64,000 bases of DNA from Paenarthrobacter aurescens (GCF_041549525.1 NZ_CP157456.1:3100001-3164000), one strand, 5' to 3'. Numbered from the stretch's first letter, positions 45,080 through 53,101 are shown. Program-made: numbers and translations. The notes: generated by a model from the sequence alone, not told the origin.

Positions 45080-45621
45080 AAGTGTCGACCCATGCTGTGT
45101 TGCTGCTGGCCGGTGCGATGGTGCTGGCCGGTTGTGCCGGAAGCCCTGGGGGGACACCGATCGAACCACCAGAGCCCACCGCAACAAAGACTCAGGAGGA
45201 CCCGATGAATGGTGAACTGACGTGGCAGGAAGCGAAGGCCAAAGCCCAAGCCATGGAATTGGAGATCGCCGCCCTGATCCCACAAGACACGGTTGTCTCG
45301 ATCGATCAAAAGACGAAGGGCGTGCTCCTGTCCTGCAACAAGACACAGCACAGATGGAAGGGCTCCACGACCATCACGGTAGCCGACGGAACCAAAATCG
45401 AGTCAATCGTGAAGGACGTCGAAGCCCACTACCGGGCGAATGGACTCAAGGTGTCCGTCGATATGGATATAGATGAAAAGCTTCTTGTCCAAATTGATCC
45501 ACCTGCTCCCGGGGAGAATTACCTCGTCGGTGGAGGCGTTAAACCAAATGAGATTTGGATCGATTCGGGTTCGCCGTGCTTCACACTGCCCGAGGGCATC
45601 TACCCAGGCGGGGATTTCTAG
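45076..45621 (+). CDS. Lipoprotein, paralog 1, coupled to the hydrolase
   Basis: The 181-aa protein starts with a lipoprotein signal peptide (lipobox LAGC, Cys20), then a proline/threonine linker and a ~145-residue alpha/beta domain containing ELTWQEAK, 'LLSCNKTQHRWKG' and a fixed C-terminal block ending GIYPGGDF. The two cysteines in LLSC and SPCF could form a disulfide outside the cell. I do not recognise the family. It overlaps the hydrolase gene by four bases, so it should be made in step with it, as expected for an immunity or accessory lipoprotein. Confidence 0.75.
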   Translation: MKVSTHAVLLLAGAMVLAGCAGSPGGTPIEPPEPTATKTQEDPMNGELTWQEAKAKAQAMELEIAALIPQDTVVSIDQKTKGVLLSCNKTQHRWKGSTTITVADGTKIESIVKDVEAHYRANGLKVSVDMDIDEKLLVQIDPPAPGENYLVGGGVKPNEIWIDSGSPCFTLPEGIYPGGDF

Positions 45622-45626
45622 ATCCG

Positions 45627-45710
45627 ATGAACAACCACAACCTCATCGCCTCAAACAGTGAAAACAACGAGCAAGTACTTAACGACATGCGCGGAATTGT
45701 GGCTCGATGA
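45627..45710 (+). pseudogene. Remnant of the hydrolase gene 3' end
   Basis: These 84 bases align without gaps to the last 84 bases of the hydrolase gene (44996-45079); I count 59 of 84 identical. They encode a 27-residue tail whose MNNHNLIASNS matches MENHNLIASNS of the parent, and keep the ATGA overlap with the next lipoprotein gene. It starts five bases after the stop of lipoprotein 1. It is best explained as what is left of a second hydrolase copy, or as a duplicated 3'-end/lipoprotein unit. It could also be translated as a short coupling peptide. Confidence 0.8.
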
Positions 45711-46258
45711 GGGCGCGTCGCGGTGCCATGGCGTTGTTGCTCGTGGCAGGTTCGATCGGGTTCGCCGCTTGTGCTGGAAACCCCAACACGGGTTCAATCC
45801 AGTCGACTGTGCCAACACCTACTAAAACACAAGAGGAACCGATGAAAGCTGAACTGACCTGGCAGGAGGCGAAAGCCCACACCCAAGCAATGGAATTGGA
45901 GATCGCTGCCCTGATCCCAAAAAATGCTGATATTTCCATTGATCAGAAAAAGAAGGGCATGCTTCTGTCCTGCAACAAGACCCAGCACAACTGGAAGGGT
46001 TTCACGACCATCACCGTTGCCGAAGGAACCGAAATCGAGCCGATCGCGAGAGCCATCGAGGCCCACTACCGGGCGAAAGGAACCAAAGTATCCGCCGATA
46101 GCAATCCAAACGAAGACTATCGAATCCAGATCGACCTGCCTGCGCCTGGGGAGAACTACATCGTCTCCGAAGGATTGGCCCCAAACCAGATTGACATCGA
46201 TTCAGGCTCGCCGTGCTTCACCTTACCCGAGGGCATCTATCCGGGTGGGGATTTTTAA
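45707..46258 (+). CDS. Lipoprotein, paralog 2
   Basis: The 183-aa protein has a signal peptide ending AAC (Cys22), and after TKTQE it is about 70% identical by eye to the protein at 45076, with an unchanged C-terminal block. The signal peptides themselves differ. Both cysteines (LLSC and SPCF) are kept. It overlaps the remnant tail by four bases just as paralog 1 overlaps the full hydrolase. Base composition is visibly more A/T-rich than the core genes around it. Function unknown; a second immunity/accessory lipoprotein is the simplest reading. Confidence 0.75.
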   Translation: MRARRGAMALLLVAGSIGFAACAGNPNTGSIQSTVPTPTKTQEEPMKAELTWQEAKAHTQAMELEIAALIPKNADISIDQKKKGMLLSCNKTQHNWKGFTTITVAEGTEIEPIARAIEAHYRAKGTKVSADSNPNEDYRIQIDLPAPGENYIVSEGLAPNQIDIDSGSPCFTLPEGIYPGGDF

Positions 46259-46308
46259 AACCGGAGTTTATGGGGATGGTTGGCGTTGTCATGATGCCTG
46301 CACATTCG

Positions 46309-46866
46309 TCAGACAGCCCGGCGATAGTGCATCGCCACGGCTCCGTTACTGAGCGGCTCGGCCGAGATCAGCTCAAGGCGCCGGGTGCTGGGCAGTCCGC
46401 CTTGGTACAGGGTGGGGCCGTGACCGGTGATCATGGGGTGGATGAGGAATTTGTACTCGTCGATCAAGCCCAGTCGGTCCAGCTCTGTTGCTAGTTTCCC
46501 GCTGCCGACAAGCACCCCCTTGGGAGTCCTGTCCTTGAGTTCCTGAACGGCCGCACCCAGTTCGCCGACCAACTGATGACTATTGGTCCAGGGGAAGTCG
46601 CTCCGCGTTGTGGAAACGACGTATTTGGGCATGGTTTCCAGTTCAAGGGCAAACTCAAGCAGCGACGGCGGGGCTTCAACCTCACCATTAGCCACCAAGG
46701 GCCAGTAGACCTCCATCATTTCGTAGGTAGTCCGGCCCCAGAGCATGGCGCCGCTCTTATCCAGAAGGCGGGTGAAGTGGGCGTGCGTCTCGTCGTCGGC
46801 GATGCCCTCCTGGTGGTCCACGCAACCATCGAGCGTGACGTTGATGCTGAACGTTAGAAGGCCCAT
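46309..46866 (-). CDS. Dihydrofolate reductase-family (RibD C-terminal-like) protein
   Basis: The 185-aa protein has the RibD_C/DHFR-like fold: 'FSINVTLDGCVDHQEG', 'GAMLWGRTTYEMM' and 'GVLVGSGKLATELDRLGLIDEYKFLIHPMITGHG'. This family of stand-alone reductases (YyaP/YwjB-like) is common in actinobacteria and has no known substrate. The ATG lies six bases after TAGAAT, suggesting a leaderless message. It converges on the second lipoprotein gene. Confidence 0.88.
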   Translation of the reverse strand: MGLLTFSINVTLDGCVDHQEGIADDETHAHFTRLLDKSGAMLWGRTTYEMMEVYWPLVANGEVEAPPSLLEFALELETMPKYVVSTTRSDFPWTNSHQLVGELGAAVQELKDRTPKGVLVGSGKLATELDRLGLIDEYKFLIHPMITGHGPTLYQGGLPSTRRLELISAEPLSNGAVAMHYRRAV

Positions 46867-46959
46867 TTGACGATTCTAGGCCGCGAGGCGCAAAGGCGCA
46901 GCGGAAAGCGGAGGATTGCCAAGGATAAGGAGTGCCGCCAGAAAATGAATCACTGGTAG

Positions 46960-46976
46960 ATACCCTGCGGGGGTAT
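46960..46976. promoter_or_regulatory. CsoR-type copper operator
   Basis: ATACCC and GGGTAT form a perfect inverted repeat with a G/C-rich 5-base spacer, followed by ATAC. This matches the TACCC...GGGTA pattern of CsoR/RcnR-family sites. It lies 39 bp before the DUF6153 gene. No csoR gene is in the window. Confidence 0.6.
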
Positions 46977-47014
46977 ACTGTCACCACTGGAAGGGACGAA
47001 GGTGGTGAAGCATC

Positions 47015-47452
47015 GTGAGCAAACTGCTGTCCCCTCAAGCTCTTGCCGCCTCCCTCGGGCGGGCGTTGCTTCTACTTCTGGTGACGGCCGTCATTGCGGG
47101 CATATTCGGAATGCACATCATCAGCGGTCCGCATGGGGCAGGGGGAACGCATGGGTCTCATGCGGCATCACCTGCAGTGAGCACCTCCTCATCCCTCCAC
47201 GCGCACGGCCCTTCTCATGAGGTGAGCGGTGCCTCGGCTGCCGACGATCGCGGCACGGAGTTTGGAAGCTGCTCCTGCACTCAGGCTGCCAGTTGCATTC
47301 CATCCCTCACAACAGCTTCCCTGAGCGCTCCCCCGCCCGGCACGACAGGCGAAGTCACCCCTGCATCGTGGGAACTGCCCACCATTTTTCCGTCCTGGTC
47401 CTACCAACCCCACGGTCCTACACCCGGGCAACTATGCATCAGCCGTACGTGA
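47015..47452 (+). CDS. DUF6153-like small membrane/secreted protein
   Basis: The 145-aa protein has one N-terminal hydrophobic segment (~residues 15-36) and then a His/Ser/Pro-rich outer part with GSCSCTQAASC, typical of the actinobacterial DUF6153 proteins that pair with DUF305 genes. His and Cys clusters could bind copper. It starts with GTG after an AAGG stretch, 39 bp past the CsoR-like site, and lies 106 bp upstream of the DUF305 gene on the same strand. A role in copper handling is inferred. Confidence 0.7.
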   Translation: MSKLLSPQALAASLGRALLLLLVTAVIAGIFGMHIISGPHGAGGTHGSHAASPAVSTSSSLHAHGPSHEVSGASAADDRGTEFGSCSCTQAASCIPSLTTASLSAPPPGTTGEVTPASWELPTIFPSWSYQPHGPTPGQLCISRT

Positions 47453-47558
47453 GCACTGGATGGTCCGGTAACAGCCGGGACCGTACATCCATTCACCATC
47501 TGCTGACTACCGGGCGGCTGACTATCACCGCCGCCCGACATGCAAAGGACTTTTACTC

Positions 47559-48176
47559 ATGAACAGAACTCACTTCACTGTGACCGGAGCGGCTCTCGCA
47601 GGTCTGCTTGCCCTGGCTGGTTGTGCTTCCAACTCCGGCTCCGGTTCCATGCCGGGCATGGACCATGGAAGTTCCGGCACTTCCATCAGCCCCTCTGCGA
47701 ACAGCAGCGACGCCGGGCACAACGCCGCAGACACCATGTTCGCCCAAATGATGATCCCCCATCACTCCCAAGCAGTGGAGATGTCCGACGTCATGCTGGC
47801 AAAGGCTGACATCCCGCCCGCAATCACTGCCTTGGCCGTCAAGATCAAAAACGCGCAAGCACCCGAAATCGAGAAGATGACCGGTTGGCTGAAGAGCTGG
47901 AATGTGCCTGTCATGGGATCTTCCGGGCATGGCGACCACGGCATGGACGGCATGCTGAGCGAGGCGGACCTGCAGAAGCTCAGGGAAGCCCAAGGCGTGG
48001 AAGCGGCCAAGCTCTTCCTGACGCAGATGATCGCGCATCACGAAGGTGCCGTGACCATGGCCAAAGCCGAAGTAGACCAGGGCAAGAACCTTGAGGCTGT
48101 CCAGCTAGGCAAGGACATCGTCACGGCGCAGGAAGCAGAGATTCGGGAGATGCGGGATCTGCTGACGGGACTCTAA
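47559..48176 (+). CDS. DUF305 lipoprotein, probable metal-handling protein
   Basis: The 205-aa protein has a lipobox LAGC (Cys22) and two ferritin-like repeats, each with the DUF305 hallmark: 'MFAQMMIPHHSQAVEMSDVML' and 'FLTQMIAHHEGAVTMAKAEV'. A Met/His-rich segment (MPGMDHG, 'GHGDHGMDGM') lies near the N-terminus and in the middle, as in copper-binding CopM-type proteins. It would sit on the outer face of the membrane. It is the second gene after the CsoR-like box. Confidence 0.9.
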   Translation: MNRTHFTVTGAALAGLLALAGCASNSGSGSMPGMDHGSSGTSISPSANSSDAGHNAADTMFAQMMIPHHSQAVEMSDVMLAKADIPPAITALAVKIKNAQAPEIEKMTGWLKSWNVPVMGSSGHGDHGMDGMLSEADLQKLREAQGVEAAKLFLTQMIAHHEGAVTMAKAEVDQGKNLEAVQLGKDIVTAQEAEIREMRDLLTGL

Positions 48177-48198
48177 CCTCACCGTCTGGTGACGCAAA

Positions 48199-48228
48199 GG
48201 CTCGACGGCGGGAGGTCGCCGTCGAGCC
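48199..48228. terminator. Hairpin between DUF305 gene and convergent lipoprotein gene
   Basis: A 12-bp perfect stem GGCTCGACGGCG / CGCCGTCGAGCC with a 6-base loop. The T tract is weak. Confidence 0.55.
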
Positions 48229-48285
48229 CTTGCGTGCCGTCCGGAAGTCGACGTTATGCAACGGTCGACGCTTAGTGCCGAGGGC

Positions 48286-48825
48286 CTAAAGCGTGTCTGG
48301 ATCAACAACTGTCGTCGGGTATGGCTTGCCCGGATTTTCAGGGGCGATACTGCTGATCTTCCACGCGTCGCCGGTCCTCTCAAGCTCAACGGTTTGGTCG
48401 TATACGTACCCCTCGCCGGGGCCTTGCACGCCGTTCACCGGACCGTGTTCCAGCTGTGTCTGCTCCGAGATCTCAACCTTGGCGCCGGTTTTGGTGATGG
48501 TGAATTTCTTGATGGTGATCTCCGAGCCGGTGTCCGTCAAGAGGACTCCATAGGGAGCAAACGCGTCCCTGCGTTGGTGGAGTTTTCGGTACTCAAGCTC
48601 GACACCCTCAACTGCCGCCGGGACGAAATCCATACTGATTTCCTCCTTGGTGGAGGAGAACCCTGTGACAACTTGATGATTTCTACGGTCGATGGCCCGC
48701 TCGATAAGAGACTGAACAGCGGCCTTCGCTTCCGCGTCGGTCTGCGGTGCCGGCGCTGTACACGACGTGACGGCAAGCAGTGCAGCTACAGCGACCGACA
48801 CCAGCATTCTTTGCTGCATGATCAT
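48286..48825 (-). CDS. Hypothetical lipoprotein
   Basis: The 179-aa protein starts with a lipoprotein signal peptide (lipobox AVTSC, Cys22). The mature part has ordered alpha/beta character ('AEAKAAVQSLIERAIDRRNHQV', 'VYDQTVELERTGDAWKISSI') that resembles NTF2-like or SnoaL-like ligand-binding domains in exported proteins. The family is not recognised. It is separated from the ssuABC-like genes upstream on the same strand by the third 63-bp palindrome. ATG at 48819 (third codon) is a possible alternative start. Confidence 0.65.
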   Translation of the reverse strand: MIMQQRMLVSVAVAALLAVTSCTAPAPQTDAEAKAAVQSLIERAIDRRNHQVVTGFSSTKEEISMDFVPAAVEGVELEYRKLHQRRDAFAPYGVLLTDTGSEITIKKFTITKTGAKVEISEQTQLEHGPVNGVQGPGEGYVYDQTVELERTGDAWKISSIAPENPGKPYPTTVVDPDTL

Positions 48826-48932
48826 GAGCTATCACCGTCCACACGATTCCCGGAATCGCCTCCCCCATACGCAAAGGCTGGTCGAGACGTAGCACTTCGT
48901 CCGGTCTGAAACCAGATCCGGCCGGGAAGGGC

Positions 48933-48995
48933 GAGTTTTTGTACACGTAATGCCCCTAAGAAGCACTCTAAAGGGCATTACGTGTACAAAAACTC
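48933..48995. repeat. 63-bp palindromic repeat, family 1, copy 3
   Basis: The ends are identical to copies 1 and 2; the inner arms CGTAATGCCC and GGGCATTACG pair perfectly around a 17-base loop. It starts 7-8 bases after the stop codon of the ssuC-like gene. Confidence 0.9.
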
Positions 48996-49002
48996 CGAAG
49001 GG

Positions 49003-49947
49003 TTAGCGGCTGCTGCCCGCCAGCAAACCCCGGCGCTGCAGCAGGCGCTTCTCGATCGGCCCGAACACAAGAAGCTCGATCAGGATGCCCACGAACAGGA
49101 TGAGCAGGATCGCGGACATCACAATGGTCATGTCGGACAGGAGTCGGCCCTGGTCCAGCAATGAACCCAAGCCGAAGCCGATGGTGCCGCCCACGGCGAT
49201 GATTTCCGCGGCCATAAGTGAGCGCCACGAGAAAGCCCAGCCCTGCTTCAGGCCACCGATGTAGCCGGGAAGCGCGGCTGGGAGCACAATCTGCAACGCC
49301 ATCTGAAGCCGGTTCGCACCAAGGACCGTGCCCACGCTGCGGTACTGCGGCGGGATCTGATCCACACCGGAAATGAGTCCGTTGATGATGGACGGTATGG
49401 CACCCATGAACACCACGAAGTAGACGGTGGCGTCGGTCAGGCCGAACCAGATGATGGCAGCCGGAACCCATGCCACGGATGGCAGCACCTGAAGGCCGGA
49501 GATCAAAGGCCCGAACGCACGGCGCAAGGGAGCTACCTGAGCCAGGATCAATCCAACAGGCGTGGCGATGACTACCGAGATCAGGAAGCCGATCACACCG
49601 CGCTGCAGCGAAGTCCACACCGCTTCCTGGACTTTGCCTTCACCCCACATGGTCACGAACTGGGTGAGGACGTCCAGCGGTCCGGGTACGAGGTCACGCC
49701 GTTTGAACTCGAGCGAAACGTAGAACTGCCACGCAAGGATCAGGTCCACCAAGGCGGCAACGGGCAGCAATACCCGGTTCCATTCGATGCCGGCTTTGCG
49801 TCCGCTGTCCGACTGCAGGTTGTCCAGGCCGGCTTCGAGGTCCCGGAGCTCTGAGGCGTTGCCCTTCAGCGACGGGGAGGTGATGTGCTCTTTGGATTCA
49901 GTCACGGGAAGGGTCCGCTCTTCGGTGGTGATGGGGTTACTTGGCAT
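49003..49947 (-). CDS. ssuC: SsuC/TauC-type ABC transporter permease
   Basis: The 314-aa membrane protein has a ~65-residue polar N-terminal extension and then six membrane segments with the BPD-transporter loop 'SLMAAEIIAVGGTIGFGLGSLLDQGR' (EAA-type motif). It belongs to the SsuC/TauC/NrtB family. It overlaps ssuB by 11 bases and is last in the ssuA-B-C operon. Given the neighbouring sulfate-assimilation genes it may carry sulfonates or sulfate; see findings. Confidence 0.9.
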   Translation of the reverse strand: MPSNPITTEERTLPVTESKEHITSPSLKGNASELRDLEAGLDNLQSDSGRKAGIEWNRVLLPVAALVDLILAWQFYVSLEFKRRDLVPGPLDVLTQFVTMWGEGKVQEAVWTSLQRGVIGFLISVVIATPVGLILAQVAPLRRAFGPLISGLQVLPSVAWVPAAIIWFGLTDATVYFVVFMGAIPSIINGLISGVDQIPPQYRSVGTVLGANRLQMALQIVLPAALPGYIGGLKQGWAFSWRSLMAAEIIAVGGTIGFGLGSLLDQGRLLSDMTIVMSAILLILFVGILIELLVFGPIEKRLLQRRGLLAGSSR

Positions 49948-50668
49948 GGCGGCGGATCTCCTCGCGAAGACGGCGGGTGATAACTCCGGTCAGCTCCCCG
50001 GCGCGGCCGGCGTCGGTTCGGTGTTCCTCGGTGACATCCCATTCAGCCACCACACGGCCAGGACGCGAGGACAACAGGAGCACACGCTGGCCCAAGCGCA
50101 CGGCCTCGCGGACGTTGTGAGTGACGAACACGATCGTGCGGCCGGTTTCCTTCCAGATCCGCTCAAGTTCGTCGTGCAGGAGGTCGCGGGTGATCGCATC
50201 AAGGGCAGCAAAAGGCTCATCCATCAACAAGAGCTGACGGTCCTGAGCCAAGGAACGGGCCAAAGCAACGCGCTGCCGCATACCGCCGGACAGTTCGTGG
50301 GGACGCTTATCCCCCGCGCCGCCCAGGTGCACCAGTTCCAGCAGTTCGGTGGCACGGGCACGCCGGCTCGCCTTGGTGCTGGACTTGTCCGCAAGCTGCA
50401 ACGCCAGCTCGATGTTGCCGCGAGCCGTCAGCCACGGGAACAGGGCCGCATCCTGGAACATGAAGGCGGCACCGTCGCTGGGTACTTCAAGAGCGCCCGA
50501 CGTCGGCGGTTCCAGTCCCGCCATAATGTTCAGCAGGGTGGACTTGCCGCAGCCGGAAGCACCGAGGAGGGCGACGAACTCGCCTTGCGCGATGGTGGCG
50601 TTGACGTCGTCCAGCACCGGGGCGCCGTCGCCGAAGCGTTTGCCCAGGTTCTCGAGTACGACTGGCAT
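49937..50668 (-). CDS. ssuB: SsuB/TauB-type ABC transporter ATPase
   Basis: The 243-aa ATPase has Walker A GASGCGKST (residues 36-44), signature LSGGMRQR, and Walker B LLLMDEPFAALD, as in nitrate/sulfonate/taurine importers. ATG at 50668 (MPVVLENLGK) is chosen because AAGGACGGG precedes it. It is the energy-coupling subunit for the adjacent permease and binding protein. Confidence 0.93.
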   Translation of the reverse strand: MPVVLENLGKRFGDGAPVLDDVNATIAQGEFVALLGASGCGKSTLLNIMAGLEPPTSGALEVPSDGAAFMFQDAALFPWLTARGNIELALQLADKSSTKASRRARATELLELVHLGGAGDKRPHELSGGMRQRVALARSLAQDRQLLLMDEPFAALDAITRDLLHDELERIWKETGRTIVFVTHNVREAVRLGQRVLLLSSRPGRVVAEWDVTEEHRTDAGRAGELTGVITRRLREEIRRHAK

Positions 50669-50764
50669 GGTCCCGTCCTTCGTGTTGATTGGTAGAGCTG
50701 ATGTGGCCAAAGGCCGGCCCGCTCCCCCGGTCAATAGGAGGGAAGCGGACCAGCCTGCTAGTGC

Positions 50765-51910
50765 TTAATCCTGGCCGAGTCCTGCGGCTGAGGTTTTCTT
50801 GCCTTCTACCTCGTTCAGGGTGCGGAGGTCGAAGATGCCGTTGAGGTCGGCTTGCTTGGTGGTGCCTGCTTTGACGCCGTCTTCGAGGAGCTTGTTGTAG
50901 GTACCAGCCAGCGGATCGGTGGTGAACTTGATGTTCTGCAGCGCCCGTTCGATCACGTTCGCCGGGAGCGGCTTGCCGGCTGTGTCCTTCAGGACCGCGT
51001 TGATGGTGGTGGCCTTTTCAGCTGCGGAAGCGTTGTTGAGCCAGTTCACCGATTCGACGTGCCCTTTCAGGAGTGCCTTCACCGTTTCGGGGTGTTCAGC
51101 GGCGAACTTCTTGTTCACGATCAGGACGGTGGTGGTGAAGTCACCGTTCTCCCACAGGTCCTTTTCATCCACCAGGACCTTCGCCCCGGCTTCGAGCACC
51201 AGGCGGGAGGCCCACGGCTCGGGCAACCACGCGCCGTCGAGCTTTCCGTCTTGGAAGAGCTTCAGCGACTGGGCGTTCTCGGTGGGGTTGATGTTAACAT
51301 CACCGCTGCCATCGGTGTTGGTCTTGAAACCCTGATCACCGAGCCAGGCGCGCAGGGCCACGTCCTGGGTCCCGCCGAGCTGCGGGGAGCTGAGGATCTT
51401 GCCTTTGAGGTCCGCGGCGGAGTTGATCTCCGGCTTGACCACCAACTGCGCACCGCCTGCAGCGGCCCCGGCGATGATGCTGATGGACTCGCCGTTGCTC
51501 TTGACGAAGGAGTTGATGGCCGGGTTCGGGCCGATGTACGTGGCATCGATCGCGCCGGCGTTCAACGCTTCAATCGCGGCGGGGCCGGCGTTGAAGACCT
51601 GGGTGCTGAGCTTGGTCTCGCCCAGTTCCTTGGCGATCAGGCCCTTGCTGGTGCCAACCAGCGCCGGGCCGTGGGTGACGTTGCTGAAGTAACCGAGCTT
51701 GAGCTCAGCAGCCGGCGTGGTGGTAGGGGCAGGTGCGGCCTGGTTGTTCTGCGAAACAGCCGAAGCAACAGCAGCACCTGCACCGATCAGCAACACCAGG
51801 CCAACGGCCAGGGCGATCTCTACGGTACGGCGGCGCTTGGGCTTGGGCGCGGTCTCACCAGCAACAATGCGGGTGGTGCCGGAGTTGGGCGACTCGGGAG
51901 TGTTGGCCAT
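50765..51910 (-). CDS. ssuA: SsuA-like substrate-binding protein (signal-anchored)
   Basis: The 381-aa protein has the NMT1/SsuA-type binding fold: 'ELKLGYFSNVTHGPALVGTSKGLIAKELG', 'GAIDATYIGPNPAINSFVKSNG' and 'QDVALRAWLGDQGF'. A basic segment and a single hydrophobic stretch (~29-51) follow a 28-residue polar N-terminus; there is no lipobox Cys, so it is anchored by its uncleaved or cleaved signal rather than by lipid. Ligand is a sulfonate or possibly sulfate. First gene of the operon. Confidence 0.9.
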   Translation of the reverse strand: MANTPESPNSGTTRIVAGETAPKPKRRRTVEIALAVGLVLLIGAGAAVASAVSQNNQAAPAPTTTPAAELKLGYFSNVTHGPALVGTSKGLIAKELGETKLSTQVFNAGPAAIEALNAGAIDATYIGPNPAINSFVKSNGESISIIAGAAAGGAQLVVKPEINSAADLKGKILSSPQLGGTQDVALRAWLGDQGFKTNTDGSGDVNINPTENAQSLKLFQDGKLDGAWLPEPWASRLVLEAGAKVLVDEKDLWENGDFTTTVLIVNKKFAAEHPETVKALLKGHVESVNWLNNASAAEKATTINAVLKDTAGKPLPANVIERALQNIKFTTDPLAGTYNKLLEDGVKAGTTKQADLNGIFDLRTLNEVEGKKTSAAGLGQD

Positions 51911-52064
51911 GAGAGTGGGTCCTTACGAAGGTGGGATGCGGGCGGGGCGAAGATCAGGCCCCGTGACATCGCCCGTCGAGGGCAAGCAAGGACCATTCCG
52001 GAGAGGTCATGCCTTCACAGTAGGGACTGTCATATTTCGGCTTCAATCCCGTAGAAATCAAGGT

Positions 52065-53018
52065 TCACGAAGGTTCACGTGGCGTCATATTCGCTGCCAG
52101 GCCTTCAATATCGCGCGGAGTTGTGCGGCAGCATCCACCTATGAGATGGGCGCCCCGGTCAAGCCATTCTGTTGCGTTTCCGGCCAAGGTTCCGTTGCCC
52201 TGAGTTCCCTCCGAAGGGCTCCAGGTTTTAGTCACGGCATCGTAGGTCTCCCCCGAATTCGGGTATGCCACCAGCGGCTTGTCCGAGGACTGCCGCAGTG
52301 TGGCCAGCGCATCCGTCACGAGTTCCAGCGGCACACAATTTACCCCGACGGCCGCCACCCGCGGTTCCGCGCTGAGCAGCGCAGCCATGTCCGCAAGGGG
52401 CGTTCCGTCACTGATGTGGCCGCTGTCCCGCAGCGTGAACGTAAACCAGGATTCGACGTCGAACTCCGCCACGAGCGTCAACAGCGCCTCCGCTTCGGCG
52501 AACGACGGCAGGGTCTCGCACGCCAGGAAATCCGCACCGGCGGCCACCAACGCGGCTATGCGTGGCCGGTGGAAATCCCGGAATTCCGCGGCGGAAAGCG
52601 TGTAATCGCCCCGATACTCTGAGCCGTCAGCGAGGTAGGCCCCGTATGGACCCACAGATCCGGCCACCAGGAGCGAGCCGTTCGCAGACCCCTCAGCCAA
52701 GGCTTCCTGCCGGGCCTCATCGGCCAGCCGGACACTCAATGCCACCAGCTCCAACGACTCTTCAACGGACAAACCACGCCGTGCAAAACCCTGGGGCGTG
52801 GCCTGGTAGCTGGCCGTGATGGCCACGGAGGCACCGGCGTCGAAATAGTCCCGGTGGACCTGCTTGATCAGGTGCGGCTGCTCCAGGAGTACCTTGGCGG
52901 ACCATAGCGCGTCCTCAAGATCGCAGCCGTGGGCTTCCAGTTCCGTGGCCAACGCACCGTCCAGGACCAGGTCCTTGCCGGCGTTGAGGAGCGTGCTGAG
53001 CGTGGTGTTCTGTGGCAT
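52065..53018 (-). CDS. mmuM: Homocysteine S-methyltransferase
   Basis: The 317-aa enzyme methylates homocysteine to methionine using S-methylmethionine or SAM. The zinc ligands are present: Cys in 'VGVNCVP' and the Cys pair in GGCCRTTP (296/297); the N-terminal 'DLVLDGALATELEAHG' barrel strand is typical. ATG at 53018 is chosen for GGGGAAGGACCC directly before it. A long hairpin ends 18 bases upstream, inside what would be its leader RNA. It follows cysN by 100 bp. Confidence 0.93.
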   Translation of the reverse strand: MPQNTTLSTLLNAGKDLVLDGALATELEAHGCDLEDALWSAKVLLEQPHLIKQVHRDYFDAGASVAITASYQATPQGFARRGLSVEESLELVALSVRLADEARQEALAEGSANGSLLVAGSVGPYGAYLADGSEYRGDYTLSAAEFRDFHRPRIAALVAAGADFLACETLPSFAEAEALLTLVAEFDVESWFTFTLRDSGHISDGTPLADMAALLSAEPRVAAVGVNCVPLELVTDALATLRQSSDKPLVAYPNSGETYDAVTKTWSPSEGTQGNGTLAGNATEWLDRGAHLIGGCCRTTPRDIEGLAANMTPREPS

Positions 53019-53036
53019 GGGTCCTTCCCCAAAAAG

Positions 53037-53101
53037 AAAACCGCAGCCTGTTCGAAATTCCCGCCGTACAACGTGAGGAGTCGCGAACAAGCTGCGGTTT
53101 T
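53037..53101 (-). terminator. Long hairpin between cysN and mmuM
   Basis: An 18-bp stem with one mismatch (53037-53054 with 53084-53101) encloses a 29-base loop and is followed on the minus strand by CTTTTT. This would terminate the cys operon, but it also lies just before the mmuM ribosome binding site. Confidence 0.75.

Noticed and set aside
51911..52064. SAM or cobalamin riboswitch upstream of ssuA or mmuM
   Set aside because: I looked for conserved SAM-I/SAM-IV and cobalamin core motifs on the minus strand and saw none.
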